Below, in pieces: positions 15,761 through 22,429 of a stretch of 22,429 nucleotides of DNA (within the stretch, counting starts at the first letter, position 1; every line of letters starts with the position of its first letter). The DNA is from DASVDK01 sp036381125 [NCBI: Thermodesulfobacteriota bacterium] (GTDB lineage Bacteria; DASVDK01), in contig DASVDK010000108.1 of assembly GCA_036381125.1 (NCBI GenBank), forward strand, positions 1-22,429. The letters run 5' to 3'. The position numbers were made by a program, and so were the translations under genes. A model generated the notes under the pieces. That model was not told the DNA's origin, did no database searches, and was given only the letters and a program-made list of their open reading frames with translations.

Positions 15761-17254
15761 GTGGACCTCTTCGGCGCGGTCGCCGACGGCATCCTGCGCT
15801 CGCTCACCCCCGCCGGCCTCCTCGCGGTCGTCGTCGGCGTGGCCTGGGGGATCGTCGCCGGCGCCCTGCCCGGCATCACGGCCTCCATCGGCATGGCGCT
15901 GGTCCTCCCCTTCACCTGGGGGGCCGACCCCGACGTCGCCCTCATGCTCCTGGCCGGCGTCTACGTCGGCGCCGAGTACGGCGGCTCCATCCCGGCCATC
16001 CTGATCCGCGCGCCGGGGGAGCCCTCGAACGCGCCGGCCTCCCTCGACGGCTACGCCATGCACGTGCGCGGGGAGACCGGTCGCGCGCTCGGCTTCTCGC
16101 TCGTCCCGGGGACGATCGCGAGCGTCATCGGCGCCGTGGCCATGGTGACGCTCCTCGTGCCGCTGGCGCGCCTCGCGCTCGCCTTCGGGCCGCCCGAGTT
16201 CTTCGCCCTCGCGGTCTTCGGCCTCTCGGCGGTGGTCGGCCTCTCGCGCCGCAGCCTCGCGAAGGGGATCGCCTCGGCCGCCTTCGGGCTCACCCTGGCC
16301 ATGGTGGGGGTGGACGACCTGTCGGGCGAGGACCGCTTCACCTTCGGCATCGAGGGGCTCGTCGAGGGGATCCAGACCGTTCCGGTCGTCATCGGCATGC
16401 TGGCCCTCTCCGAGGTCTTCGCCGAGATCGACCGGGCGCACGAGCCCCAGGCGTCGATCAGCACGAAGGTCCGCACGGCGCTGCCGACGCTGATCGAGTA
16501 CGTCCGCTGCCTGCCGGCGACGCTCCTCGGGACCGCCATCGGCATCGTCGTCGGCGTCATGCCGGGGGCCGGCGCCACGGTGGCCTCGTTCCTCGCCTAC
16601 ACCGAGTCGCGCCGCATCTCGAAGGACGGCACCCGGTACGGCGAGGGGGTGCCGGACGCCATCGCGGCCCCGGAGGCGGCCAACAACGCCGTCGTGCCGA
16701 CCTCCATGGTGCCGCTCCTGGCCTTCGGCATCCCCGGCTCGACCTCCGCCGCGGTCATGATGGGCGCGCTCATCATGCACGGGGTCCGGCCCGGCCCGCA
16801 GCTCCTCACGGGGCAGCCGGAGATCGTCCACGCGCTCTTCGGCGGCCTCCTCACCGCGTCGGTCGCCATGTACCTGCTCGGCCGGCTCTTCATCCGGCCC
16901 TGGATCTACATCGTCAACGTCCCGAAGGTCTACATGATCACCTCGATCCTCGTCCTCGTCGTGGTCGGGATCCTCGGCCTCGAGCTGGGCGTCTTCGAGG
17001 TGTACATGGTGCTCGTCGCCGGCGTCGTCGGCTTCCTGATGCAGCGCTACGGCTACAACGTGGTGGCCGCCGTGCTCGGCCTCGTCCTCGGGCCCCTCGT
17101 CGAGCAGAACCTCCGCCGCGCGCTCGTCATGTCGCGGGGCAGCGCCGACATCTTCGTCGAGCGCCCCATCGCCCTCGCGCTGCTCGTCCTCGCGGCCGCG
17201 TCCATTGCCTACCCGCTCGTCGTCGATCGGGTGAAACGAAGGAGAAGCCCATGA
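15761..17254 (+). CDS. tctA: Tripartite tricarboxylate transporter large permease TctA
   Basis: 497 aa from the GTG at 15761, 4 nt after tctB. TctA is the translocating subunit with about 12 membrane segments. Diagnostic stretches are VGVAWGIVAGALPGITASIG, GVYVGAEYGGSIPAILIRAP, the loop EPSNAPASLDGYAMHVRGE, the second GIVVGVMPGAGATVASFLAY and FGIPGSTSAAVMMGALIMHG. The two inverted-repeat-like PGxxA motifs typical of the family are both intact. It overlaps tctC by 4 nt. Substrates of the family include citrate, tartrate and aromatic acids; none can be read from this subunit. Confidence 0.95.
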   Translation: MDLFGAVADGILRSLTPAGLLAVVVGVAWGIVAGALPGITASIGMALVLPFTWGADPDVALMLLAGVYVGAEYGGSIPAILIRAPGEPSNAPASLDGYAMHVRGETGRALGFSLVPGTIASVIGAVAMVTLLVPLARLALAFGPPEFFALAVFGLSAVVGLSRRSLAKGIASAAFGLTLAMVGVDDLSGEDRFTFGIEGLVEGIQTVPVVIGMLALSEVFAEIDRAHEPQASISTKVRTALPTLIEYVRCLPATLLGTAIGIVVGVMPGAGATVASFLAYTESRRISKDGTRYGEGVPDAIAAPEAANNAVVPTSMVPLLAFGIPGSTSAAVMMGALIMHGVRPGPQLLTGQPEIVHALFGGLLTASVAMYLLGRLFIRPWIYIVNVPKVYMITSILVLVVVGILGLELGVFEVYMVLVAGVVGFLMQRYGYNVVAAVLGLVLGPLVEQNLRRALVMSRGSADIFVERPIALALLVLAAASIAYPLVVDRVKRRRSP

Positions 17255-18213
17255 TCCGCACCGTCGTGCTCCTCGTCGCCCTCCTCGCGCCCGGCCTCGT
17301 TCGTGCGGCCGAGCCGTACCCGTCGAAGCCGATCGAGTTCGTGACGCAGTCGTCCGTCGGCGGCGGCGGCGACGTCATGGCGCGCCAGATCATCGAGGCG
17401 ACCAAGGACCTGATCCCGCAGCCCATGGTCGTGGTGAACAAGCCCGGCGCGGGCGGCCGGAACCTGGAGAACTACGTCAAGGACAAGAAGCCGGACGGCC
17501 ACACGCTCGTCGTCACGACCGCGACGAGCATCCTCTGGTACTACACCGGCGCGCTCACGTACAGCGTGAACCGGGACCTCGAGCCGATCATCCGGCTGCA
17601 GGTCGAGCCGAACCTGGTCGCCGTGAAGGGCGACTCGAAGTGGAAGACCATGGAGGACCTCATCGCCGACGCGAAGGCCGGCAAGGTCACCTTCGGCGGC
17701 GGGCCGATCGGCGGCCCGGAGCACCTCTTCTTCCACAAGCTCGCCAGGGACCACGGGTTCAGGCTGAACTACGTCGCCTACGGCGGCGGCGGCGAGGCCG
17801 GCACGTCGCTGCTCGGCGGCAACATCGACGCGACCTTCCTGCAGGCCTCCGAGTCGCTCGACCACGTCCGCTCGGGAGGCATCCGCTACCTCGCCGTCGC
17901 GTCGGCGAAGCGGGTCGCCGACATCCCCGAGCTCAAGGACGTCCCGACCCTGCGCGAGCAGGGGGTCGACTTCGTCTTCGAGCACTGGCGAGGGATCCAC
18001 GCGCCGGCCGGGGTGCCGGCCGAGGTGGTCGAGTACCTCCACGCGCGCTTCAAGCAGGGGTCCGAGCGGGAGTCGTGGAAGAAGTGGCTCACCGACACCG
18101 CCCAGCTCGGCGGCTACCTGAACCCGTCGGACTTCAAGGCGTTCACCCTCGAGCAGGACCGGCTCATCGAGCAGATCACGACCGACGCCGGCCTCAACAA
18201 GAAGAAGAAGTAG
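17251..18213 (+). CDS. tctC: Tripartite tricarboxylate transporter solute-binding protein TctC (Bug family)
   Basis: 320 aa. The N-terminus is a signal peptide (MIRTVVLLVALLAPGLVRAA) cleaved near residue 20. The mature protein then begins with the Bug-family pattern YPSKPIEFVTQSSVGGGGDVMAR, where the canonical motif is PfppGGxxD. PMVVVNKPGAGGRNL, PDGHTLVVTT and the later GGPEHLFFHKLARDHG and ELKDVPTLREQGVDFVF segments are typical. It captures a carboxylate in the periplasm and delivers it to TctAB. The ligand-loop residues are not diagnostic by eye. A lysine-rich end (NKKKK) and a 2-nt gap lead to the lyase gene, linking uptake to cleavage. The call is firm; the ligand is unknown. Confidence 0.94.
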   Translation: MIRTVVLLVALLAPGLVRAAEPYPSKPIEFVTQSSVGGGGDVMARQIIEATKDLIPQPMVVVNKPGAGGRNLENYVKDKKPDGHTLVVTTATSILWYYTGALTYSVNRDLEPIIRLQVEPNLVAVKGDSKWKTMEDLIADAKAGKVTFGGGPIGGPEHLFFHKLARDHGFRLNYVAYGGGGEAGTSLLGGNIDATFLQASESLDHVRSGGIRYLAVASAKRVADIPELKDVPTLREQGVDFVFEHWRGIHAPAGVPAEVVEYLHARFKQGSERESWKKWLTDTAQLGGYLNPSDFKAFTLEQDRLIEQITTDAGLNKKKK

Positions 18214-18215
18214 CC

Positions 18216-19091
18216 ATGCCGGCTCGCGACCGCGGCGCGATCCGGCGCCTCCTCGAGCAGGGACGGGTGACGCGCATCCCGTGCGCCTACGACGGCTTCT
18301 CGGCGAGGATCGCCGAGCAGGCCGGCTTCCCCGCCGTCGCCCTCTCGGGCAACGCCGTGTCGGGGAGCATCCTCGGGCTGCCCGACATCGGGGTCATGGG
18401 GATGTGGGAGAACGTGGCGCACTGCGGGCGGATCGCCCGCAGCCTCCGGGTGCCGCTCGTCTGCGACGCCGACACCGGCTACGGCGGCGTCACGAGCGTC
18501 GTCCGCACCGTCCGGGAGTTCGAGGCGGCCGGCGTGGCGGCGATCCACATCGAGGACCAGGTGACGCCGAAGCGGTGCGGGATCCTCCCGCAGGGGATCC
18601 CGGTCGTCTCGCAGGCCGAGCACGTCGCGAAGATCCGGGCGGCGGTGGGGGCGCGCGAGAGCCGCGACTTCCTCGTCATCGCCCGCACCGACGCGAAGTC
18701 GATGCACGGCCTCGAGGAGGCCTGCCGCCGGGCGCGCGCCTACATCGAGGCCGGCGCCGACGCCGCGATGGTCGTCGGCGCCAACACGCCCGATGAGCTG
18801 CGCTACGCCGCGTCGGTCGTCCGCGCGCCGCTCGTGGCGGTCATCCACGAGACGCCGCCCACGACGGAACTGACCGACGATCTCCTGAACGAGGTCGGCT
18901 GCGCCTTCGCGGTCCACGCCGGCGTCATGCGGTACGCCGTCGTGAAGACGCTCCGGACGGTGGCCGAGGCGCTCCGGAAGGACGGCAGCACGGCCCGCGT
19001 CCGGGACATGATGGCGACCTTCGAGGAGTACAACGCCGTCCTCGGCATGGACGAGTGGCTCGCCCTCGAGCGCAAGCACCTCGATACGTAA
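18216..19091 (+). CDS. Isocitrate lyase/PEP mutase superfamily lyase
   Basis: 291 aa. These (beta/alpha)8 enzymes cleave or form C-C or C-P bonds of alpha-oxo or hydroxy acids using Mg. The metal motif is D84-A-D-T-G-Y-G-G, and the catalytic loop is EDQVTPKRCGILPQG with C121. In isocitrate, methylisocitrate and dimethylmalate lyases the loop reads KRCGH or KKCGH; here the His is replaced by Ile123. PEP mutases lack the Cys altogether, so a lyase is favoured. The rest of the barrel (FLVIARTDAKSMHGLEEACR, AYIEAGADAAMVVGANTP) is conserved. It ends the operon with LeuCD-type dehydratase and a carboxylate importer, consistent with cleaving the isomerised substrate into pyruvate or oxaloacetate plus a second acid. 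Exact substrate unknown. Confidence 0.88.
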   Translation: MPARDRGAIRRLLEQGRVTRIPCAYDGFSARIAEQAGFPAVALSGNAVSGSILGLPDIGVMGMWENVAHCGRIARSLRVPLVCDADTGYGGVTSVVRTVREFEAAGVAAIHIEDQVTPKRCGILPQGIPVVSQAEHVAKIRAAVGARESRDFLVIARTDAKSMHGLEEACRRARAYIEAGADAAMVVGANTPDELRYAASVVRAPLVAVIHETPPTTELTDDLLNEVGCAFAVHAGVMRYAVVKTLRTVAEALRKDGSTARVRDMMATFEEYNAVLGMDEWLALERKHLDT

Positions 19092-19133
19092 GGACCGCGC
19101 GTTCCCGCCAGGGAGGGTCAGGCCTCTGGCGCG

Positions 19134-19207
19134 GGGGTCAGGTCTCTACCTTTTCCGAAGGAAAATGGAAAGACCTGACCCCCTGGAAAATGGAAAGACC
19201 TGACCCC
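19134..19207. repeat. REP-like palindrome with a tandem third copy
   Basis: A 23-bp unit beginning GGGGTCAGGTCT (19134-19156) is followed after GAA by its inverted copy (19160-19182; 20 of 23 positions match). Next, at a 25-bp period, comes an exact direct copy of that inverted unit (19185-19207). The GGGGTCAGGTCT / AGACCTGACCCC ends are reminiscent of REP-like repeats mobilised by Y1-type RAYT transposases, though no transposase is here. It sits between two convergent genes and could fold as a bidirectional terminator. The dps stop lies only 4 nt away. Confidence 0.75.
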
Positions 19208-19210
19208 GCC

Positions 19211-19762
19211 CTACGCGGTGAGGCTGTCGGGCGCGAGGAAGGCGTCCATGTCGCCCGCGTGCCCCTCGAGCCGCGCGAGGAGCCGGTCGAGCAGGTGGCG
19301 CGTCGCGTGCTCCCTCAGGTCGAGCGCGCGCGTGATCCGGTCCCTCAGGTTCTCGATCACCCCCTGCAGGAGCGTCCGGTCGGCGGTGAGTCGCGCCCGG
19401 ACGCCGCGGCCGCGCGCCTCGTCGACCGTCGGCTCGACGGCGGCCGCCTGCTGGATGGCCGCGGCCGTCTCGGGCGGCGTGCCGCCGAGGTCGGCCAGCC
19501 GCTCGGCCGCCTCGTCGACCCCCTTGAGGAGGTCGGCCGCGACCTCGTCGAGGAAGAGGTGCAGGTCGCGGTACTCCGCCCCCTCCACCGTCCAGTGGTG
19601 CCCCTTGATCTGCAGGTACGCGGTGTAGAGGTCCCCCGCGGTCGCGGCGAGCAGCCCGCGGACCTCCTCTGCCACCTCGGGCGCGAGCCCGAGCGGCGCC
19701 CTGGCGCCGGCCTGCGCCGGCTTGCGCCCATCGACCCTCTTGATCGTCTCCGAATTGGCCAT
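19211..19762 (-). CDS. dps: Dps/MrgA-type mini-ferritin
   Basis: 183 aa, ATG preceded by AAAGGAGAG. Dps dodecamers oxidise ferrous iron with peroxide, store it and shield DNA. The inter-subunit ferroxidase ligands match in identity and spacing: H56 (KGHHWTVEG), H68 and D72 (DLHLFLDE), D83 and E87 (VDEAAERL), the same spacing (12, 16, 27, 31) as in Escherichia coli Dps. The basic, disordered N-terminus (KRVDGRKPAQAGARAP) could bind DNA, as in E. coli Dps. It lies 27 nt downstream of mntH and is probably cotranscribed from the Per-box promoter. In Bacillus, PerR represses the homologue mrgA, so control by the PerR-like regulator here is plausible. Confidence 0.92.
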   Translation of the reverse strand: MANSETIKRVDGRKPAQAGARAPLGLAPEVAEEVRGLLAATAGDLYTAYLQIKGHHWTVEGAEYRDLHLFLDEVAADLLKGVDEAAERLADLGGTPPETAAAIQQAAAVEPTVDEARGRGVRARLTADRTLLQGVIENLRDRITRALDLREHATRHLLDRLLARLEGHAGDMDAFLAPDSLTA

Positions 19763-19789
19763 TGCGACTCTCCTTTCTGCGTTGTCTGT

Positions 19790-21058
19790 CTATCGAAGCG
19801 TCCAGACCAGCATCACGGCGTTCAGCCCCACGAGCGCGACGACGACCGCCGCCGCAGCCATCCGCGTGCCGCGCCCGTTGCGGAGCGCGCCCATCACGTC
19901 CCCCCGATTCGTCAGGAGGACGAGCGGCACGACCGTGAAGGGGAGCTGGAGGCTCAGCACGACCTGGCTGAGGACGAGCGCGTGCAGCGGATCGAGCCCC
20001 CACGCGATCACCGCCAGCGCCGGGACCATGGTGATGACGCGGCGCAGCCAGAGCGGGATGCGGACCTCGAGGAAGCCCTCGAGGATCATCTGGCCGGCCA
20101 GCGTGCCGGTCGCCGAGGAGGCGAGCCCCGAGCAGAGGAGCGCCACGGCGAAGGCGAGCCCCGCCGCGCCGCCGAGCAACGGGACGAGCGTGCGGTGGGC
20201 CTCGCCGATCGACGCGACCGACAGGCCGTTGGCGTGGAAGGCCGCGGCCGACATGACCAGGATCGCCGAGTTGACGAGCCAGGCGACGTTCAGCGCCATG
20301 ACCGAGTCGGCGACCGCGAACCGGTAGGTCGTCCGGTTGCGCTCGGGGTCCGCCGCCCGCCGGCTCAGGATCAGGCCGGAGTGGAGGAAGAGGTTGTGCG
20401 GCATGACCGTGGCGCCGAGGATCCCCACCGCGACGACGACGCTCTCCGGCGTGAGCGTCGGGCGGACGAAGCTCCGGCCGATCTCGGCCCAGTCGGGCGC
20501 GACGAGGCTGATCTCGTAGAGGTAGGCCAGGCCGATCAGCGACACGAAGGCGCCGATCGCGAACTCGACCGCGCGCACGCCGTATCGGTAGAGGCCGAGG
20601 GTCGCCATGACGACGATCCCCGTCAGCGCGGCGCCGGCCCAGAGCGGCAGCCCGAAGAGCAGGTGGAAGGCGATCGCGCCGCCGAGGATCTCGGCGAGGT
20701 CGGTCGCCATGACCGCGACCTCCGCGGCCGCCCAGAGCCCCAGGGCGACCGGACGGGACATGTGCGCGCGGCAGTTCTCGGCGAGCGTCCGGCCGGTGGC
20801 GAGGCCGAGCTTGGCGGCCAGGCTCTGCAGGAAGATCGCCACCACGTTCGAGACGAGGATGACCCAGAGGAGCTGGTAGCCGAACCGGGCGCCCCCCTCG
20901 ATGTCGGTCCCCCAGTTGCCGGGGTCCATGTACCCGACGCTCACGAGGGCCGCCGGCCCCGCCACGCGCCAGAACTCGCGCGAGAAGAACGCCGCCCACG
21001 GCCGTCGGCCGAGAGCCGCTCCCCCCGCGTGGACGATGTCAGTGGCGCTGCCGTGCAT
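19790..21058 (-). CDS. mntH: NRAMP-family manganese transporter
   Basis: 422 aa from the ATG at 21058, with GAGAGAG about 7 nt before it; a GTG at 21073 has a poorer site. MntH is an inner-membrane Mn(II)/H+ symporter of about 11 helices. The metal-binding motifs are intact: DPGN in helix 1 (residues 45-48, GYMDPGNWGTD) and MPHN in helix 6 (219-222, GATVMPHNLFLHSG). The LYEISLVAPDW and GLASSATGTLAGQ segments are also typical. Manganese import protects against peroxide by replacing iron in mononuclear enzymes, fitting the dps and perR neighbours. A Per-box-like palindrome overlaps its promoter region 25 nt upstream of the start. Confidence 0.93.
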   Translation of the reverse strand: MHGSATDIVHAGGAALGRRPWAAFFSREFWRVAGPAALVSVGYMDPGNWGTDIEGGARFGYQLLWVILVSNVVAIFLQSLAAKLGLATGRTLAENCRAHMSRPVALGLWAAAEVAVMATDLAEILGGAIAFHLLFGLPLWAGAALTGIVVMATLGLYRYGVRAVEFAIGAFVSLIGLAYLYEISLVAPDWAEIGRSFVRPTLTPESVVVAVGILGATVMPHNLFLHSGLILSRRAADPERNRTTYRFAVADSVMALNVAWLVNSAILVMSAAAFHANGLSVASIGEAHRTLVPLLGGAAGLAFAVALLCSGLASSATGTLAGQMILEGFLEVRIPLWLRRVITMVPALAVIAWGLDPLHALVLSQVVLSLQLPFTVVPLVLLTNRGDVMGALRNGRGTRMAAAAVVVALVGLNAVMLVWTLR

Positions 21059-21082
21059 CCGGTTCTCTCTCACTCTCTTGAA

Positions 21083-21095
21083 AGTAATAATTACT
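21083..21095. promoter_or_regulatory. Per-box-like operator AGTAAT-A-ATTACT upstream of mntH
   Basis: A perfect 6-1-6 palindrome. The core TAATAATTA equals the core of the Bacillus PerR box (TTATAATNATTATAA), with 9 of 14 defined positions matching overall. It overlaps a possible minus-strand -10 (TATTAC) at an 18-bp spacing from a TTGGGG -35-like hexamer. The same core is present at the perR promoter, so both sites are probably bound by the neighbouring PerR-like protein. Confidence 0.65.
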
Positions 21096-21125
21096 ATCGA
21101 TCACCGGCCCCAAAAAACGACGCGG

Positions 21126-21539
21126 CTACCTTCCCTGCTGGCAGAGACCGCACTCGCCGAGCACCTCGAGGCGCAGCTCCGTCGGCCGGAACCCCTTGAG
21201 CTCGGCGCCGCGCAGCCAGCCGGAATCGGGCGCGAGGTCCAGGTCGTCGATCCGCCCGCACCGCACGCAGCGCGCGTGCGAGTGCTCGTCGGTGCGGATG
21301 TCGTACCGCGCCGAGGCGTCCCCGTACGTGAACTTGCTCGCGAGGCCGCAGTCGACGAGGAGCTCGAGCGACTTGTAGACCGTGGCGAGGCTCACGCGCG
21401 GCACCGTTTCCTTGACCGCCAGGTAGACCTCCTCGGCCGTCGGGTGGTGGTGGACGCGCCTGAGGTACTCGTACACCGCCTCGCGCTGGGGCGTCAGCCG
21501 CTGGTCGCGCGCCTCGAGACGCGCGCGAACCTCGTGCAT
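21126..21539 (-). CDS. PerR-like peroxide-sensing Fur-family repressor
   Basis: 137 aa from the ATG at 21539. PerR uses a regulatory Fe or Mn; peroxide oxidises a His ligand when iron is bound and the protein leaves DNA. All five regulatory-metal ligands can be matched by alignment to Bacillus subtilis PerR with constant offset: H32 (HHHPTAEEVY), D80 (GDASARYD), H86 and H88 (DEHSHARC), D99 (GRIDDL). The structural zinc site is complete (C91/C94 and C130/C133). The recognition helix is SLATVYKSLELL. A promoter predicts transcription from about 21560, so the longer ATG at 21560 would be nearly leaderless; the ATG at 21539 has GGAG upstream and is chosen. It neighbours mntH and dps, and may also be called Mur/Fur; the D80 ligand favours PerR. 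Confidence 0.82.
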   Translation of the reverse strand: MHEVRARLEARDQRLTPQREAVYEYLRRVHHHPTAEEVYLAVKETVPRVSLATVYKSLELLVDCGLASKFTYGDASARYDIRTDEHSHARCVRCGRIDDLDLAPDSGWLRGAELKGFRPTELRLEVLGECGLCQQGR

Positions 21540-21566
21540 CGGTGCTCCGCTTCCCGACATGGCCAG

Positions 21567-21607
21567 ACGATAACCCGGAGGCGATGGCTTGTCAAGAATA
21601 ATTATTA
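21567..21607 (-). promoter_or_regulatory. perR promoter with upstream Per-box-like site
   Basis: On the minus strand, TTGACA (21590-21595) and TATCGT (21567-21572) stand exactly 17 bp apart. Immediately upstream of the -35 lies TAATAATTA (core 21599-21607; 10-bp perfect palindrome AATAATTATT at 21597-21606), the same core as the mntH site. This suggests autoregulation of the PerR-like gene and places the transcript start at about 21560. Confidence 0.65.
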
Positions 21608-21611
21608 GTAT

Positions 21612-22429
21612 CTACTCAGCCGTGACGCCGGGCGCCGAGACGGCAGGCTCGATCTCGAACCGGATCCGCCGCCCCGCCTCGCGCAGCGCCGCCTCGACCG
21701 CCTCGGGCGTCTCCCCGCGTGCGAAGACGAAGCCGGCGTACTGCGCTCCCTCGGGGAGCGGGACGAGCGCCTGGCCGACGTGGGCCGTGATCGACACCTC
21801 GGTCACGCCCGGCACCTCGCGCGCCTCGGCGACGCCGTGGATCGCCTCGAGCCGGCCGGCGCTCGGGGGGTTCAGCATCAGGACGCCCGACGGCCGCTGC
21901 TCCCGCACGGGGGGCGCCAGCTCCCGGCCGAGCGCCTGGAGGAGGATCAGCTCCTCGAGCGTGTAGCCGGACTCGAAGCGGAGCGCCCGCGAGCAGTGGC
22001 CGCCGATGGAGCGCGCCGCCACCTCGAGGATCCAGGCGCCGGCGTCGTTCACCCGCAGCTCCGCGTGCACCGGCCCGTCGTGGAGCCCGAGCGCCGCCGC
22101 CGCCCGCCCGACCGCCGCGTCGATGTCCGCCTGCACCCGCGCCGGCAGCCGTGACGGCGTCACGTAGATCGTCTCGGGGAAGAACGGCCCGTCCATCGGG
22201 TCGGGCTTGTCGAAGAGGGCGAGCCTGAGGAGACGGCCGGCGAGGAGGAGCCCCTCGAGCGCGACCTCGCGGCCGGGCACGAACCGCTCGACCAGCAGCT
22301 CGCGCGCCGGCGCGCCGCAGGCGGCCACCTCGGGGTCCTCGAGGATACGGCCCACGCGCCGGTACGCCGCGGCGAAGGACGCGTCGTCGTCGGCCCGGAT
22401 GACCCCCCGCGAGGCCGCGAGGACGAGCG
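21612..22429 (-). CDS. ATP-grasp ligase, C-terminal part (start beyond window end)
   Basis: About 272 codons; the frame continues open through the right edge. ATP-grasp enzymes form amide or carboxylate-amine bonds through acyl phosphates. Seen: a nucleotide-loop segment ending SRGVIRADDDASFAAAYRRV, then LLVERFVPGREVALEGLLLA, and the Mg/ATP site block HAELRVNDAGAWILEVAARS followed by IGGHCSRALRF. A C-terminal region (GVLMLNPPSAGRLEAIHGVA, then GVTEVSITAHVGQALVPLPE) resembles the LAL_C2 domain found in L-amino-acid ligases and carnosine-synthase-like proteins. The GTG at 22355 is internal and not a real start. Its stop is 4 nt from the Per-box core of perR, so perR may not share its promoter. 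The product (dipeptide, modified amino acid or other) cannot be told. Confidence 0.85.
   Translation of the reverse strand, partial: LVLAASRGVIRADDDASFAAAYRRVGRILEDPEVAACGAPARELLVERFVPGREVALEGLLLAGRLLRLALFDKPDPMDGPFFPETIYVTPSRLPARVQADIDAAVGRAAAALGLHDGPVHAELRVNDAGAWILEVAARSIGGHCSRALRFESGYTLEELILLQALGRELAPPVREQRPSGVLMLNPPSAGRLEAIHGVAEAREVPGVTEVSITAHVGQALVPLPEGAQYAGFVFARGETPEAVEAALREAGRRIRFEIEPAVSAPGVTAE

Noticed and set aside
15434-16831. Minus-strand open frame opposite tctB-tctA
   Set aside because: Antisense to a transporter with clear membrane segments; no recognisable motif.

Overview
The window is bacterial DNA of very high GC content (well over 65% by eye), densely packed with genes on both strands. 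No rRNA, tRNA or other taxonomic marker is present. A mutasome-type imuA-imuB pair, a tripartite tricarboxylate transporter set, a PerR-type regulator and a REP-like palindrome would fit an uncultured soil lineage such as Rokubacteria/Methylomirabilota or a GC-rich proteobacterium. That placement is inference.

Layout. (1) 1-3722: damage-tolerance genes on the minus strand: imuB (partial), imuA, and further upstream a 202-aa unknown protein with its own well-formed promoter and palindromic operator. A plus-strand vapBC-type toxin-antitoxin pair, followed by an orphan antitoxin-tail ORF, lies between imuA and the unknown gene. (2) 3827-6999: a two-GAF sigma-54 activator and an outer-membrane beta-barrel protein. 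(3) 7262-11893: a small Os1348-like protein, then an RND efflux adaptor and pump. (4) 11913-13461: a divergent module with an XRE/MmyB-type regulator facing an internally deleted SnoaL-like gene and an antibiotic-biosynthesis-monooxygenase-like gene, with a near-perfect operator between them. (5) 13472-19091: a tight six-gene operon behind a recognisable sigma-70 promoter: aconitase/LeuC-type and LeuD-type dehydratase subunits, TctB, TctA, TctC, and a PEP-mutase/isocitrate-lyase-family lyase. Together they read as uptake, isomerisation and C-C cleavage of an unidentified carboxylic acid. (6) 19134-21607: a REP-like repeat cluster, then dps, mntH and perR on the minus strand, with matching Per-box-like palindromes at the mntH and perR promoters. 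(7) 21612-22429: the C-terminal part of an ATP-grasp ligase running off the right edge.

The most interesting points are the carboxylate operon with an atypical LeuD specificity loop and an atypical lyase loop; the self-consistent PerR-MntH-Dps regulon, whose promoter also fixes the perR start; the orphan antitoxin tail beside vapBC; and the unknown gene upstream of imuAB with an operator inside its promoter.
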